This document shows positions 9,578 through 18,746 of a stretch of DNA of 64,000 bases, in pieces. This stretch comes from Fictibacillus terranigra (GTDB lineage Bacteria; Bacillota; Bacilli; Bacillales; Fictibacillaceae). The position numbers were made by a program, and so were the translations under genes. The notes below the pieces were generated by a model. That model saw only the letters and a program-made list of their open reading frames with translations. It was not told the origin of the DNA and did no database searches. The stretch lies in NCBI RefSeq assembly GCF_030412265.1, contig NZ_JAUHLN010000002.1, forward strand, positions 248,001-312,000, read 5' to 3'. Position 1 is the first letter of the stretch. The number at the start of each line of letters is the position of its first letter.

Positions 9578-9745
9578 AGTATCCCCCGATCTTTTCCAAA
9601 AGATTTTGTTGTTCCATTTTTTTCACTGCACAAACCATGTTGAAACCTGATTAGCGATTTCTCTTCACATGATCATTAGTTTAACCTGATTTAAGGCAAA
9701 GCATAGGAGTCAACATCAATGTTTGGAGGAGGAAATCTTGAAAAA

Positions 9746-11023
9746 TTACTTCTTAACATCTTCAGCCAGACGGATACCGCTGAACTGCCACCTTTTCTCC
9801 GGCTGAAAGAAATTTCGGTAGGATAGCCGAAAATGAGAGGAAGATGTAGCACAGGATCCCCCTCTTAACACCATTTGGTTACACATAAATTTAGCGTTGT
9901 ATTCTCCAAGGGCTCCATCATACGGTTTGTTCCCAGGATAAGAAATGTACGGGCTTTTTGTCCACTCCCACACATCCCCGAATGCTTGATAAAAAGGACC
10001 TGCTTCCTTTAATCCGAAAGGTACCGGATGATAATTTCCATTGTCCGCAAAGTTGCCGTTTGTTTCTTGGCCCGCTAGGGCATGTTCCCATTCCTGTTCG
10101 GTAGGAAGGCGTTTCCCTGCCCACCTGGCATAAGCATCCGCTTCAAAATAGCTGACATGGCATACAGGTTCCTGCGGGTCAAGCATCTTCTCCCCTCCAA
10201 GTGTGTAAACATGCCATTCCTCATCCCGTTTAAACCAATATAACGGAGACTCCCATTGGTATTTACATACTGTATTCCATCCATCCGACAGCCAGTATTG
10301 CGGTTTTTTGTAGCCTCCATCATTCATGAACGCCAAATATTCTTTGTTGGTCACAAGATGTGAACAGAGTTTATAAGGCTCCAGCCACACTTTATGAAGT
10401 GGTGTCTCATTGTCAAAGCAAAACACTTCACCACTGTGTCCAATCTCTATGAGCCCGCCTTCTACAGGAACAAAAGAAGTAGTTCGAGGTGCAGGTATAT
10501 TTTTCGTCAACGGTTCTCGATAAGACGGCAGAAATGGGTTTTGAGACAAATTATGCTTAATATCTGTCAACAGGAGTTCCTGATGCTGCTGCTCATGATG
10601 TAAACCTATTTCCAGAACGCTGACCAGCTCTTCTTTCTTATCTTCGAATACGCTGGATGCAAGAAGATCGGCCATATGTAAATCTACATGCCGGCGATAT
10701 TCAAGGACTTCTTCAACGGAGGGGCGGGTGATCATCCCTCGTTGAATTCTTGGATGAAACGGGCCAATTGTTTCATAGTAAGAATTAAATAAATAATCAA
10801 ACTGATCATTAAACCCCTTATAATCATCACCGAATGCCTTTAAAATAAATTTTTCATAAAACCAGGTGGTATGAGCGAGATGCCATTTAGGGGGACTCGC
10901 ATCTTCCATCGATTGAATGTTAAAATCCTCCAGATTGAGCGGCTGTACCAGCTGTTCACTGAAAGCTCGAACCGTTCGATAGCTCTCAAGCATGTTGTTC
11001 GTTTTTGTGGTATCGATTTTCAT
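9746..11023 (-). CDS. egtB: EgtB-type non-heme iron sulfoxide synthase
   Basis: 425 residues with an N-terminal DinB-like four-helix domain and a C-terminal formylglycine-generating-enzyme (sulfatase-modifying) domain, the EgtB/OvoA architecture. The iron facial triad is visible: H51 in KWHLAH, and H143/H147 in LHHEQQHQELL (HX3HXE). The FGE domain shows GKRLPTEQEWEHA, FGDVWEWT and VLRGGSC near the C-terminus. EgtB couples hercynine with cysteine or gamma-glutamylcysteine using O2. GAGGAGG precedes the start by 7 bases. A PaaI-like gene lies 62 bases upstream and may be co-transcribed. No EgtD methyltransferase is present within 9 kb on either side in this window, so the histidine-derived substrate is uncertain. 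Confidence 0.85.
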   Translation of the reverse strand: MKIDTTKTNNMLESYRTVRAFSEQLVQPLNLEDFNIQSMEDASPPKWHLAHTTWFYEKFILKAFGDDYKGFNDQFDYLFNSYYETIGPFHPRIQRGMITRPSVEEVLEYRRHVDLHMADLLASSVFEDKKEELVSVLEIGLHHEQQHQELLLTDIKHNLSQNPFLPSYREPLTKNIPAPRTTSFVPVEGGLIEIGHSGEVFCFDNETPLHKVWLEPYKLCSHLVTNKEYLAFMNDGGYKKPQYWLSDGWNTVCKYQWESPLYWFKRDEEWHVYTLGGEKMLDPQEPVCHVSYFEADAYARWAGKRLPTEQEWEHALAGQETNGNFADNGNYHPVPFGLKEAGPFYQAFGDVWEWTKSPYISYPGNKPYDGALGEYNAKFMCNQMVLRGGSCATSSSHFRLSYRNFFQPEKRWQFSGIRLAEDVKK

Positions 11024-11085
11024 TCCTATACCTCCTCATGACCTTTCGATGGTACATTCCCTTCCTGTAAAGAAAAATAACGTTT

Positions 11086-11562
11086 TTAAATGGACTCGGG
11101 TATAGGCTTGTCCATTTTTTCCACGGGGACAAAATATCTGCTTTTCCTGTAGGCTAGAGCTTCCATTGAAGCGATGAGCTCACCTTCACTTTCCACCTTG
11201 ATGTTATACCAGGACGTTCTGTTATTTTTCTTTTCTTCCAACGCAACGGCTTTTAATTTACTGCCGGCTTTTCCTGCCGCCATAAAATTTACCGTGGTAG
11301 AAAGTCCGACTGATGTTTTGCCATATGAATTACAGGCAGCGGCGAACACGAAATCAGCCAATGCAAAAATGACAGCTCCATGAGCCGTGCCGTGGGAATT
11401 TAGCATGTGAGGCTGAACCTGTACCTCAGCAGCTGCTGTTCCTTCTCCAATGTCAGTTAACTTGATGCCTAAAAACTTCGCGTACGGTTCATTTTCGAAG
11501 ATCTCAAAAATTTCTTTCCTAAACGTTTGGTGAATACGTTCGTCCGATATTTTCTGATCCAT
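11086..11562 (-). CDS. PaaI-family hotdog-fold thioesterase
   Basis: 158 residues with a single hotdog domain. The segment MLNSHGTAHGAVIFALADFVFAAACNS is the PaaI family active-site region (HGTxHGGxxFxLADxxFAxACNS), including the conserved Asp on the central helix. It is likely to hydrolyse an aryl- or acyl-CoA; the substrate is not predictable because no phenylacetate genes are near. The start at 11562 (MDQKISDERI) follows AAAGGAGG at 6 bases; the longer frame to 11655 has no ribosome site. It is the first gene of a possible unit with egtB. Confidence 0.75.
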   Translation of the reverse strand: MDQKISDERIHQTFRKEIFEIFENEPYAKFLGIKLTDIGEGTAAAEVQVQPHMLNSHGTAHGAVIFALADFVFAAACNSYGKTSVGLSTTVNFMAAGKAGSKLKAVALEEKKNNRTSWYNIKVESEGELIASMEALAYRKSRYFVPVEKMDKPIPESI

Positions 11563-11633
11563 GATATCCTCCTTTAGTGTGTCTGCCTTTAGTATACAGA
11601 AAAGTCCGAATCGCATAAAAATTTTACGCACAT

Positions 11634-11667
11634 CAAAAAACAGCCTGCTCTGCAAGAATCAGACTGT
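11634..11667 (-). terminator. Terminator of the sugar ABC importer operon
   Basis: On the minus strand an 8-base stem ACAGTCTG/CAGGCTGT (one G-U pair) with a 12-base loop runs into TTTTTTG. It starts 11 bases past the permease stop. Confidence 0.8.
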
Positions 11668-11677
11668 CTGCTTTATA

Positions 11678-12499
11678 TTATCCTTTTACTGAACCTGCCA
11701 AGAGGCCTTTGACAAAAAACTTTCCAAGAAAAATATAGACAAGAAGCGTTGGCAGCGCTGCCAATAATGCGCCGGCCATCTGCACATTCCACTGTACAAT
11801 CTGGCTCCCTGATAGATTTTGAAGGGCTACCATGATGGGCTGCTGCGAGGAAGTTGTAATGGTGACCGCAAACAGGAACTCGTTCCATATATTGGTGAAC
11901 TGCCAGATCCCTACTACAACAAACCCAGTAATGGAGAGGGGCACAATGATGTGCTGATAAATCTTAAAAATGCCAGCTCCGTCAATCTTAGCGGATTCGA
12001 TCATCTCCTCCGGTATGCTGGCGTAAAAATTTCGGAACATAAGTGTTGTAATCGGGATGCCGTATACGACATGAACAAAAATCAGACCAGGGATGGTGTT
12101 ATAAAGACCCACCTCACGCAAAAATTGAATGAGAGGTATCAATATGCTCTGATAAGGAATAAACATCCCGAATAAAATGGCAGTGAAGATCCAGTCAGCT
12201 CCTTTAAACTTCCACTTAGAAAGCACATAGCCATTTAACGAGCCTAATAGTGCGGACAAAAGAGTGGCCGGAACGACCAGATAAATACTATTCATAAAAT
12301 TGGGAGAAAGTCTTTCAAACGCCTGCTGATAGCTGCTGAAGTCAAGTGAATGCGGCAGTTCCCACATTTGGGACAACGTAATCTGGTCAAGCGGCTTCAG
12401 GCTCGTAATGAGCATGACATAAACGGGCATAAGATAGAAAAGACTTAAGATGATCAGCAGAGCGTAAAGCAGCGACCGGTAAACAGAACGTACTGCCAT
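11678..12499 (-). CDS. Carbohydrate ABC transporter permease (MalG-like)
   Basis: A 273-residue inner-membrane permease of the CUT1 family with about six membrane segments. It carries the EAA loop that docks the ATPase (EEMIESAKIDGAGIFKIYQHIIVPLS) and ends in GSVKG like other MalG-type proteins. Its start overlaps the stop of the first permease by one base (TAATG), so translation is coupled. No ATP-binding gene follows, so it probably relies on a shared MsmX-type ATPase encoded elsewhere, as several B. subtilis CUT1 systems do. Confidence 0.9.
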   Translation of the reverse strand: MAVRSVYRSLLYALLIILSLFYLMPVYVMLITSLKPLDQITLSQMWELPHSLDFSSYQQAFERLSPNFMNSIYLVVPATLLSALLGSLNGYVLSKWKFKGADWIFTAILFGMFIPYQSILIPLIQFLREVGLYNTIPGLIFVHVVYGIPITTLMFRNFYASIPEEMIESAKIDGAGIFKIYQHIIVPLSITGFVVVGIWQFTNIWNEFLFAVTITTSSQQPIMVALQNLSGSQIVQWNVQMAGALLAALPTLLVYIFLGKFFVKGLLAGSVKG

Positions 12500-13473
12500 T
12501 ATGATTCACCCTTTCTGCTTGAAATAAGGTAAGGCACGATAAAGACGGCGACGGTTACAAGCATGATGATGGAGATGGCAGCACCATTTGCATAATAATT
12601 GCCCCTGAAAGTGGTCTCAAACATATAGACACCAGGAACATCTGTCACAAAATTGGCTCCAGGCCCTGTCATGGCGTAAATCAGATCAAAGATCTTCAGC
12701 GAAATATGCGCCATAATGATGATTACACTTACAGTGATCGGTGCAACAATGGGAAAAATGATTTTACGATAGATCTGGAGTTCGGAGGCGCCGTCCATCC
12801 GTGCCGCTTCTCTGATTTCTTCAGGGATGGCTCTCAAACCTGCTAAATACATAGCCACTGAAAACCCGGTCATCTGCCATGCTGCGGCGATGACGACTGC
12901 GATAACCGCAACAGGTACACCAAACTGAATTTTCCCCCATTCGACTCCAGGAATAATTTTTACCGAAGTGTACCAGAGGGAATCGAGACCTAATTTCTTC
13001 AAATAGAGGTTGACCCCTGTGGCCGGATTGAGCAGCCACTGCCAGATGACACCAGTGACGACAAAAGATAAGGCCATCGGAAAAAAGAAAATATTTCGGA
13101 AGAGTCCTTCCCCGCGAATCTTTTGATCAAGGAATACAGCAAGCATCAATCCCATGACGAGAACAGCAATGATAAAAAATACCGTAAAGAACAGCGTATT
13201 CCTCAAATCGGCCTGAAACCGAAAGTCTTTAAATAGGAAGAGGTAGTTCTTAAAGCCTGCAAACGATAAATCTGGAACAAGAGAGTTCCAGTTGGTCAAT
13301 GAAACATAGCCTGACCATGCGATGAATCCGTAGACAAACACTCCTATCGCTAAAATGGAAGGGAGAATAAAAACAATAGACATTAGCTGATCTGCATTTC
13401 TTCTTTTCCGTTTCTTTGCTGAAACGGCTAATGAAGAGCCTGATTGAAGAGAAGGCAATATTTTGGGTTCCAT
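12499..13473 (-). CDS. Sugar ABC transporter permease (MalF-like)
   Basis: A 324-residue permease partner. A basic N-terminus (KKRKRRNADQ) precedes the first membrane segment, then about six segments follow, with the EAA motif EEIREAARMDGASELQIYRKIIFP. AAGGAGG lies 9 bases before the ATG. It lies between the binding lipoprotein and the MalG-like permease in a compact unit. The sugar is unknown. Confidence 0.9.
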   Translation of the reverse strand: MEPKILPSLQSGSSLAVSAKKRKRRNADQLMSIVFILPSILAIGVFVYGFIAWSGYVSLTNWNSLVPDLSFAGFKNYLFLFKDFRFQADLRNTLFFTVFFIIAVLVMGLMLAVFLDQKIRGEGLFRNIFFFPMALSFVVTGVIWQWLLNPATGVNLYLKKLGLDSLWYTSVKIIPGVEWGKIQFGVPVAVIAVVIAAAWQMTGFSVAMYLAGLRAIPEEIREAARMDGASELQIYRKIIFPIVAPITVSVIIIMAHISLKIFDLIYAMTGPGANFVTDVPGVYMFETTFRGNYYANGAAISIIMLVTVAVFIVPYLISSRKGES

Positions 13474-13549
13474 CCAACCGTTCCTCCTTAATTTTTAGTT
13501 GATATTAAGAAAAGAGGAAGGGATGTCCTCCTCCTCTTTTCTCTCATCC

Positions 13550-14827
13550 TTACTTTTTAAGTTCGCTGCTCGCTTGCTTGAACGAATCGATCAGCTGGTT
13601 GACGTTCTTTTGTGTGACAAAAATATTGACCGCCTGGTTCGCTTTTGTGACAAATCCTTCAGGAGCGGCTGAACCATGTGCCAGGCTGGCAGCCAGCTTG
13701 GCGGCTTTAAACTCTTTAATGGTCTGTTTTCCGTATTCATCATACTTGGAAACATCTGCGTCTGTTCTTGCAGGAATAGAACCTTTTAATGGATTAAAAG
13801 CATCCTGGCCATCAACTGACCCCAAAACAGACAGGAACTGTTTAACATCCTTAGCATTCCTGACACCTTTAGGCAGCCCGAACGTATCGGTGATGATCAT
13901 AAACTGATTGTCTGTTCCAGGTGTCGGAACCCACCCGAAGTCTTCGTTCACTTTTAGCTTAAGATCATTCACAAAATAGCCTTTAGCCCAGTCTCCCATA
14001 ATGTTCATCGCTGCATCACCTTTGGCGACCATTTGAGAAGCATCCTGCCAGTTTCTTGAACTGTGATCAGAATTAATGTAAGAAAGCATCTTTTTGAACG
14101 TTTCAGCCGCCTTCTTCACTTTAGGGTCGTCAAACTTCATTTCGCCTTTCCATAATTTCTGATAATCCTCATTTCCCAGCGTTCCAAGAAGGATGTTTTC
14201 ATAAATCATAGTCGCTGTCCACGGCTCTTTATCCCCTAGTGCAAGAGGTGTGATACCTTTTTTCTTTAATTGGTCAGCCACCTTGAAAAACTCATCAAAC
14301 GTTTTTGGAGCCTGAAGATTGTTATCAGCGAAGATTTTCTTGTTGTACCATAAAACGTTTCCGCGGTGGATGTCTACAGGTACAGAGTAGATTTTTCCGT
14401 CCTTGCTGACCATGTCGATCAGCTGTTTGGGAAACTTGTCATTCCATCCTTCTTTGTCATACAGATCATTCAAAGGCTCCATCTTGCCTGCTGCAACCCA
14501 TCCGTCGTTCAGTTCAGAACCGCCATGCACCTGGAAAGTAGCAGGAGGATCATTCCCTTGCATTCGGCTTGCCAGTACGGCTTTAGCGTTCGTTCCTGCT
14601 CCACCGGCGACAGCCGCATTCTCGATAGGGATATCAGGATTTTTTTCTTCAAACAGCTTAATAAGAGCTTTTAATCCGTCCTCTTCACCGGCTCCTGTCC
14701 ACCAGCTGAAGATCTCCAGCTTGCCTGAATTTTTCTTTTCGTCTGGCTGGCCAGAGCTTGATTGGCTGCAGGCTGACAGGATCAGACTGAGAGCCAGTAC
14801 AGCATAAATCCATACTTTCTTTTTCAA
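13550..14827 (-). CDS. Extracellular sugar-binding lipoprotein of a CUT1 ABC importer
   Basis: About 425 residues. The signal peptide MKKKVWIYAVLALSLILSAC ends in the lipobox LSAC, so the mature protein is anchored by the lipidated cysteine. The rest is a family 1 solute-binding fold (LEIFSWWTGAGEEDGLKALI at the N-terminus, AAMNIMGDWAKGYF in the middle). I chose the TTG at 14827: GGGGGAGG lies 5 bases upstream. The upstream ATG at 14845 would put the ribosome site inside the gene. A perfect cre element and a TATACT -10 box lie upstream, so carbon catabolite repression is likely; the adjacent YesN-type regulator is the probable inducer. Confidence 0.88.
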   Translation of the reverse strand: MKKKVWIYAVLALSLILSACSQSSSGQPDEKKNSGKLEIFSWWTGAGEEDGLKALIKLFEEKNPDIPIENAAVAGGAGTNAKAVLASRMQGNDPPATFQVHGGSELNDGWVAAGKMEPLNDLYDKEGWNDKFPKQLIDMVSKDGKIYSVPVDIHRGNVLWYNKKIFADNNLQAPKTFDEFFKVADQLKKKGITPLALGDKEPWTATMIYENILLGTLGNEDYQKLWKGEMKFDDPKVKKAAETFKKMLSYINSDHSSRNWQDASQMVAKGDAAMNIMGDWAKGYFVNDLKLKVNEDFGWVPTPGTDNQFMIITDTFGLPKGVRNAKDVKQFLSVLGSVDGQDAFNPLKGSIPARTDADVSKYDEYGKQTIKEFKAAKLAASLAHGSAAPEGFVTKANQAVNIFVTQKNVNQLIDSFKQASSELKK

Positions 14828-14851
14828 GTGAACCTCCCCCTTCATTTGCGT

Positions 14852-14876
14852 TGATACCGCTTACATTATTAGTATA
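14852..14876 (-). promoter_or_regulatory. cre site overlapping the sugar-importer promoter
   Basis: On the minus strand TGTAAGCGGTATCA (14852-14865) matches the cre consensus TGWAANCGNTNWCA at every position. It lies immediately downstream of TATACT (14871-14876), a likely -10, so CcpA bound here would block initiation. No convincing -35 is visible, consistent with an activator-dependent promoter. Confidence 0.75.
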
Positions 14877-14939
14877 AAAAGGATCAGCGGGTTCTTGTTC
14901 GCCAATTTTCTGTACTTTTTTATCTTTATCTTCACTTTT

Positions 14940-16358
14940 TTATGATTTGCCCACATCTGCTTTTTGCCGGACATATTGCTTAGGGGAAAGAAGGTATTGC
15001 TTCTTGAATACACGGCTGAAATAGTTCGGATCTTTATAGCCGACCATGTAACTGATCTGCTTAAGGCTGTATTGATTTTGATTCAGCAGTTTCAGCGCTT
15101 TTCGAAGGCGGATCTCGGTAAGAAATTCTATGAACGTCATGTCGGTTTCTTCTTTAAACAATTTTGTAAAATAGGTCGGGCTCAATCCAGCCATTGCAGC
15201 TACCTGCTCTAAAGATATGGCCTCGTGGTAGTGATCATCGATATATTTCTTTGCCAGCTTCACCGGATCCTTTGCCTCTTTGTTGTCACTCCATTTTCTG
15301 CATGCGTTCCAGATCAGCTCCATCCACCCCTTTCTATTTTCAGGGTAGGAAAAATCACTGACATCGATTTCTTCCTGAGCCAATCTTTCCCTCAGTAAAA
15401 TATATAAATCCAATGATTGTGAAGATGATATTTTTCCACCCAGCATGCTATTCGCTCCATTTGGATCGTTATTGCAGATTGCCTCAACGATTTCAGTGAG
15501 ACCGGTATCTTTTGAAGGGTTAACCTGGGAAATATGAGCAAAGCGCCCGTTGTTCTGCTTTTTTAGAAAATAAACAGTCTTAGCCGCTTCCTCATAAGAG
15601 TGCCGAATCTCTTTCAAATCCGTATAAGGCTTCCCCACCCCCATCCATAATTTTCCAAATACTTCCGCTTGAATTCTCTTTGCCAGTTCCAAAGAATTGT
15701 TGATAGGGTTACTCACGTGGCTCATAAAAAGCAATACAAGCTGATTTCCATATGGCAGGGAAATAAATGGAAATGGAGATCTTTTATGAAGCAGAGAAAT
15801 CACTTGCTCTGATGGCAGGCTCTCCTCACATTCCACGACAGAAATAAAGGAATTCTTCATATTTGGAAATAAGACAGCCAAAGGTTCAAGAACCGTATCG
15901 TTATGCTCATACTGCAGAATCTTTAATAGAATATTTTCTAAAACAATCTCTGTTGTAGCAGAATAGCGGTTTTGTTTATCCCGCTCTTCAGAAATGGACT
16001 GGCAAACTCTTTGAATCGCTTGGACCGTTTCTTTTGCAGTGCTGGGCTTTAGCAGGTACTCTCTTACCCCCTCCTTCATCGCTTCTTTTGCATATTGAAA
16101 AGATTCATAGGCCGTTACCATGATAAATTGCATCGCTGGATGCTGTCTTTTGATCGATTGAATGGCTTCTATTCCGTTCAAGCCGGGCATTTTAATATCC
16201 ATCAGCATAAAATCAGGTTTGTGTTTTCTGGCCAATTCAACGGCTATTCTTCCATTGGAAGCTTCCCCTGCAATCGTGATATCGGGAAAGTGATCTTCGA
16301 TTATCCTTCGTAACGCTTTCCGTTCCAGGCTTTCATCATCTGCTATGATTACTTTCAA
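14940..16358 (-). CDS. YesN-type response regulator with AraC DNA-binding domain
   Basis: About 472 residues. The N-terminal receiver domain has acidic pocket IIADDES, phospho-acceptor D54 in MLMDIKMPG and the conserved lysine in YLLKPS. A poorly conserved linker follows (about 130-370), and then the C-terminal AraC double helix-turn-helix (YIDDHYHEAISLEQVAAMAG and MVGYKDPNYFSRVFKK). I prefer the TTG at 16358, giving MKVIIADDES; a GTG at 16367 is possible. The start lies inside the kinase gene, so the two are translationally coupled. It probably activates the importer operon just downstream. Confidence 0.88.
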   Translation of the reverse strand: MKVIIADDESLERKALRRIIEDHFPDITIAGEASNGRIAVELARKHKPDFMLMDIKMPGLNGIEAIQSIKRQHPAMQFIMVTAYESFQYAKEAMKEGVREYLLKPSTAKETVQAIQRVCQSISEERDKQNRYSATTEIVLENILLKILQYEHNDTVLEPLAVLFPNMKNSFISVVECEESLPSEQVISLLHKRSPFPFISLPYGNQLVLLFMSHVSNPINNSLELAKRIQAEVFGKLWMGVGKPYTDLKEIRHSYEEAAKTVYFLKKQNNGRFAHISQVNPSKDTGLTEIVEAICNNDPNGANSMLGGKISSSQSLDLYILLRERLAQEEIDVSDFSYPENRKGWMELIWNACRKWSDNKEAKDPVKLAKKYIDDHYHEAISLEQVAAMAGLSPTYFTKLFKEETDMTFIEFLTEIRLRKALKLLNQNQYSLKQISYMVGYKDPNYFSRVFKKQYLLSPKQYVRQKADVGKS

Positions 16359-17769
16359 TAGAAGCACCGTCCTTCTTGGGAAATAGAAGTTTAACCGAAG
16401 TACCAGACCCGGGGCTGGAATGGATCTTTACAAGTTGATCGGCTTGATAGAAAAGCGCCATTCGTCTCATCACATTTTCCAGACCAATGCCGGTTGAATG
16501 GCCCACATGAACCGTTCCTGTCTGTTTCTTTAATGCACCGGCTGGCATTCCCGCTCCATTATCTTTTACTTCTGCTATGATTGTTTCTCCTTCATCATAA
16601 ATGGACAAGCAGATCTCTCCCCCTTCCTCCATGCTCTCAACCCCATGGATAAACGCATTTTCAACAATGGGTTGGAGAATCAGCCTCGGAACTAAGATGT
16701 TCGTACACCCTTCATCAATGTCGGTGTGAAAGGCGATCCTGTCGGAAAACCTTGTCTGCTGAATATGAAAATACTCAATGACTACCTTTACTTCTTCACG
16801 CAAGAGAACAGATTGATTGATATCGTTTAGACTGTATCGGAGCAGCGTGGATACAGAATGAATGAGTCTCGACGTTTCGTCTGCCTGTTCAAAATAGGCC
16901 ATCCTTGAGATGGTATTCAACGTATTGAATAAGAAATGAGGATTGACCTGATTCTGAAGATGTTTCAGCTCAAGCTCTTTAAGCAGGGAATCAAGCTCGG
17001 ACTTTTCTTCCATCTCAGAGATGTACTGACGGATGTTTTTGCGCATCAGATTAAAGGTTTCACCGAGCAGCTTCAGCTCATCGTTGGACTGGATCAGTAT
17101 GGGCTTCCCATCAAGCTTTCCGGCCGAGACTTCTGTAGCGGCTTTCGATAGAATTTGTACAGGTTTATTGATTCCTCTGGAGAACCAAAGGGCAAAAAAG
17201 ATGGCAAGCAAGACCGTCGTATTAAATAGAAACAAAGTAAACCACTTGAAAGATTCACTTCTCTTTTCGAGGTCTGCATAAAATGATTGATAATCCGTCA
17301 GTTCAAGATCGATCAGTGACAAGGTGGTGTCTTGAAGATAAGAAGAAGTGTTCCTCGCTTCCTTTAAATGCAATGAATATTGATCGATGTCATCTTGAAT
17401 AGCAAATCCGATCGATAACTCGCATTCTTGTATTAAGGTTTGCACCATATGGATATAGGTTTGCAGCTGAATACGGTCAAACCCTTTCTGATCCTGTTGG
17501 AGCAATCCTGTCTTTTCGTTTAATTTATATCGTAATTTGTGAAACTCATGGATTACTTTTTTGTTTCTTTCCACCACATACTGGTTGGCTTTATCATAGA
17601 GCTGATCTGAAGTCTGTGAGATTTCGTTCAGAAGGAGTAATTGCTTAAAGCGAGAATCATACTCCAACAAGAAGGATCTGCTGCTGAAAAAAACGGAGAT
17701 GGAAACCACGTTAAAAAGAAGGACAAACACAAAAAAATAGAGTAATAGCTTGCTGCGGATCGTTTTCAC
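16336..17769 (-). CDS. YesM/LytS-type sensor histidine kinase
   Basis: About 477 residues: membrane segment 1 at 9-28, an extracellular region of about 145 residues, membrane segment 2 at about 176-196, HAMP domain, the His_kinase segment with phospho-acceptor H278 in QNQVNPHFLFNTLN, and the HATPase domain (QPIVENAFIHG, DNGAGMP, STGIGLENVMRRM). The GTG at 17769 is chosen because GGGGGG lies 7 bases upstream and the start overlaps the preceding stop as GTGA. It sits between the anchored sugar-binding protein and the response regulator, so it is likely to receive the sugar signal from the former. Confidence 0.88.
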   Translation of the reverse strand: MKTIRSKLLLYFFVFVLLFNVVSISVFFSSRSFLLEYDSRFKQLLLLNEISQTSDQLYDKANQYVVERNKKVIHEFHKLRYKLNEKTGLLQQDQKGFDRIQLQTYIHMVQTLIQECELSIGFAIQDDIDQYSLHLKEARNTSSYLQDTTLSLIDLELTDYQSFYADLEKRSESFKWFTLFLFNTTVLLAIFFALWFSRGINKPVQILSKAATEVSAGKLDGKPILIQSNDELKLLGETFNLMRKNIRQYISEMEEKSELDSLLKELELKHLQNQVNPHFLFNTLNTISRMAYFEQADETSRLIHSVSTLLRYSLNDINQSVLLREEVKVVIEYFHIQQTRFSDRIAFHTDIDEGCTNILVPRLILQPIVENAFIHGVESMEEGGEICLSIYDEGETIIAEVKDNGAGMPAGALKKQTGTVHVGHSTGIGLENVMRRMALFYQADQLVKIHSSPGSGTSVKLLFPKKDGASIESNHSR

Positions 17770-18746
17770 CTTGAGTCCCCCCACAGCATTGCTGGTTTCG
17801 TTTTTTTAATGATATCGGTCTTAGTATATTGGAGCGGTTGAGGCAGCTTTCCTTTTTTCAGCGACAAAAGAGTTCGGACGGCCATTTCGCCCATTTGATA
17901 AGGATACTGCCCGACGGTTGAATTAATTTGTTCGGCACGGATAAGAGCCATGGTCCCGGGTAAAGTATCAAAGGATATAATGAATGGTTTTTTCTTGCTT
18001 TGATATTGTGAAGTGACCTGGCTGATCCCAATGCCATCCAAAGCGCTCGTCCCAAAAAAGGCAGTAATATCCGGATCATTCTTGAGTAATTCATAGGTAG
18101 CCTGCAGTGCCCCACTTTTTGTGATGTTCGATTCTTGAATCCCGACGACCTCTAATCTTTTATGTTTGGCAAGAACGTCTTCAAATCCTTTTACCCGCAG
18201 CTGCTGATTGGACGCGTCAAGCCGGCCCGTTACAATTCCAACCTTTTGTCTGCCGCGCGTATTTCTCACCAGTTCTTCTCCTGCAAGCTTGCCTGCCCTG
18301 TAATTGTCAGAACCTACATACACCTGGCGTTCACTCTCCGGGGCATCGGTATCAACCGTAAGGAGCGGGATTCCTTTTTGTACGGATTTATTAACGAGGT
18401 AGTTAAACTTTTCATTGGAGACACCCTGGGTCATAATACCATCGACCTTGCCTGCAATGGCTTTATCGATAAAGGTAAGCTGTTCTTCATTGTTCGCCTG
18501 CTTTGGCCCCAGATAGTCCAAGTGAATATGACGTTTTGCTGCTTCTGCTTTCGCTCCTTTTTCTACAAGCCGCCAATATTCATTATCTATTTCCTCGGAT
18601 ATGAGGACAAAATGATAAACATATTTTTGCGAGTGTGCAGCGGAGGGCTTTACCTGAAACGTTTCTCTTCCGAAAAAGAGCATATAGCCGGCGTTTAAAC
18701 AGAATACGGCTGTAAATATGAATAGGCCTATTTTTTTCAATCCCAT
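17766..18746 (-). CDS. Membrane-anchored RbsB/LacI-type sugar-binding sensor protein
   Basis: 326 residues with an N-terminal hydrophobic anchor or uncleaved signal (residues about 5-25, no lipobox), then a type I periplasmic-binding fold (FVLISEEIDNEYWRLVEKGAK, GIMTQGVSNEKF, DTDAPESERQVYVGSDNYRAGKLAGEE, ISFDTLPG). This is the ribose/xylose-binding type, unlike the family 1 lipoprotein of the importer next door. It lies directly before the kinase with a 4-base overlap and no permease of its own class, so it is probably a sensor subunit rather than a transporter subunit. The start at 18746 follows GAGAGG; the frame is open to 18887 without a ribosome site. Confidence 0.8.
   Translation of the reverse strand: MGLKKIGLFIFTAVFCLNAGYMLFFGRETFQVKPSAAHSQKYVYHFVLISEEIDNEYWRLVEKGAKAEAAKRHIHLDYLGPKQANNEEQLTFIDKAIAGKVDGIMTQGVSNEKFNYLVNKSVQKGIPLLTVDTDAPESERQVYVGSDNYRAGKLAGEELVRNTRGRQKVGIVTGRLDASNQQLRVKGFEDVLAKHKRLEVVGIQESNITKSGALQATYELLKNDPDITAFFGTSALDGIGISQVTSQYQSKKKPFIISFDTLPGTMALIRAEQINSTVGQYPYQMGEMAVRTLLSLKKGKLPQPLQYTKTDIIKKTKPAMLWGDSR

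Noticed and set aside
9725-9806. GGAGGAGG followed by a TTG-started frame of 22 codons on the plus strand
   Set aside because: It lies antisense to the end of egtB and is very short. The strong ribosome-like sequence is probably chance.
18162-18698. 178-codon open frame antisense to the RbsB-like sensor gene
   Set aside because: The minus-strand gene is a clear periplasmic-binding protein with correct operon overlap, and the antisense frame lacks a start signal.
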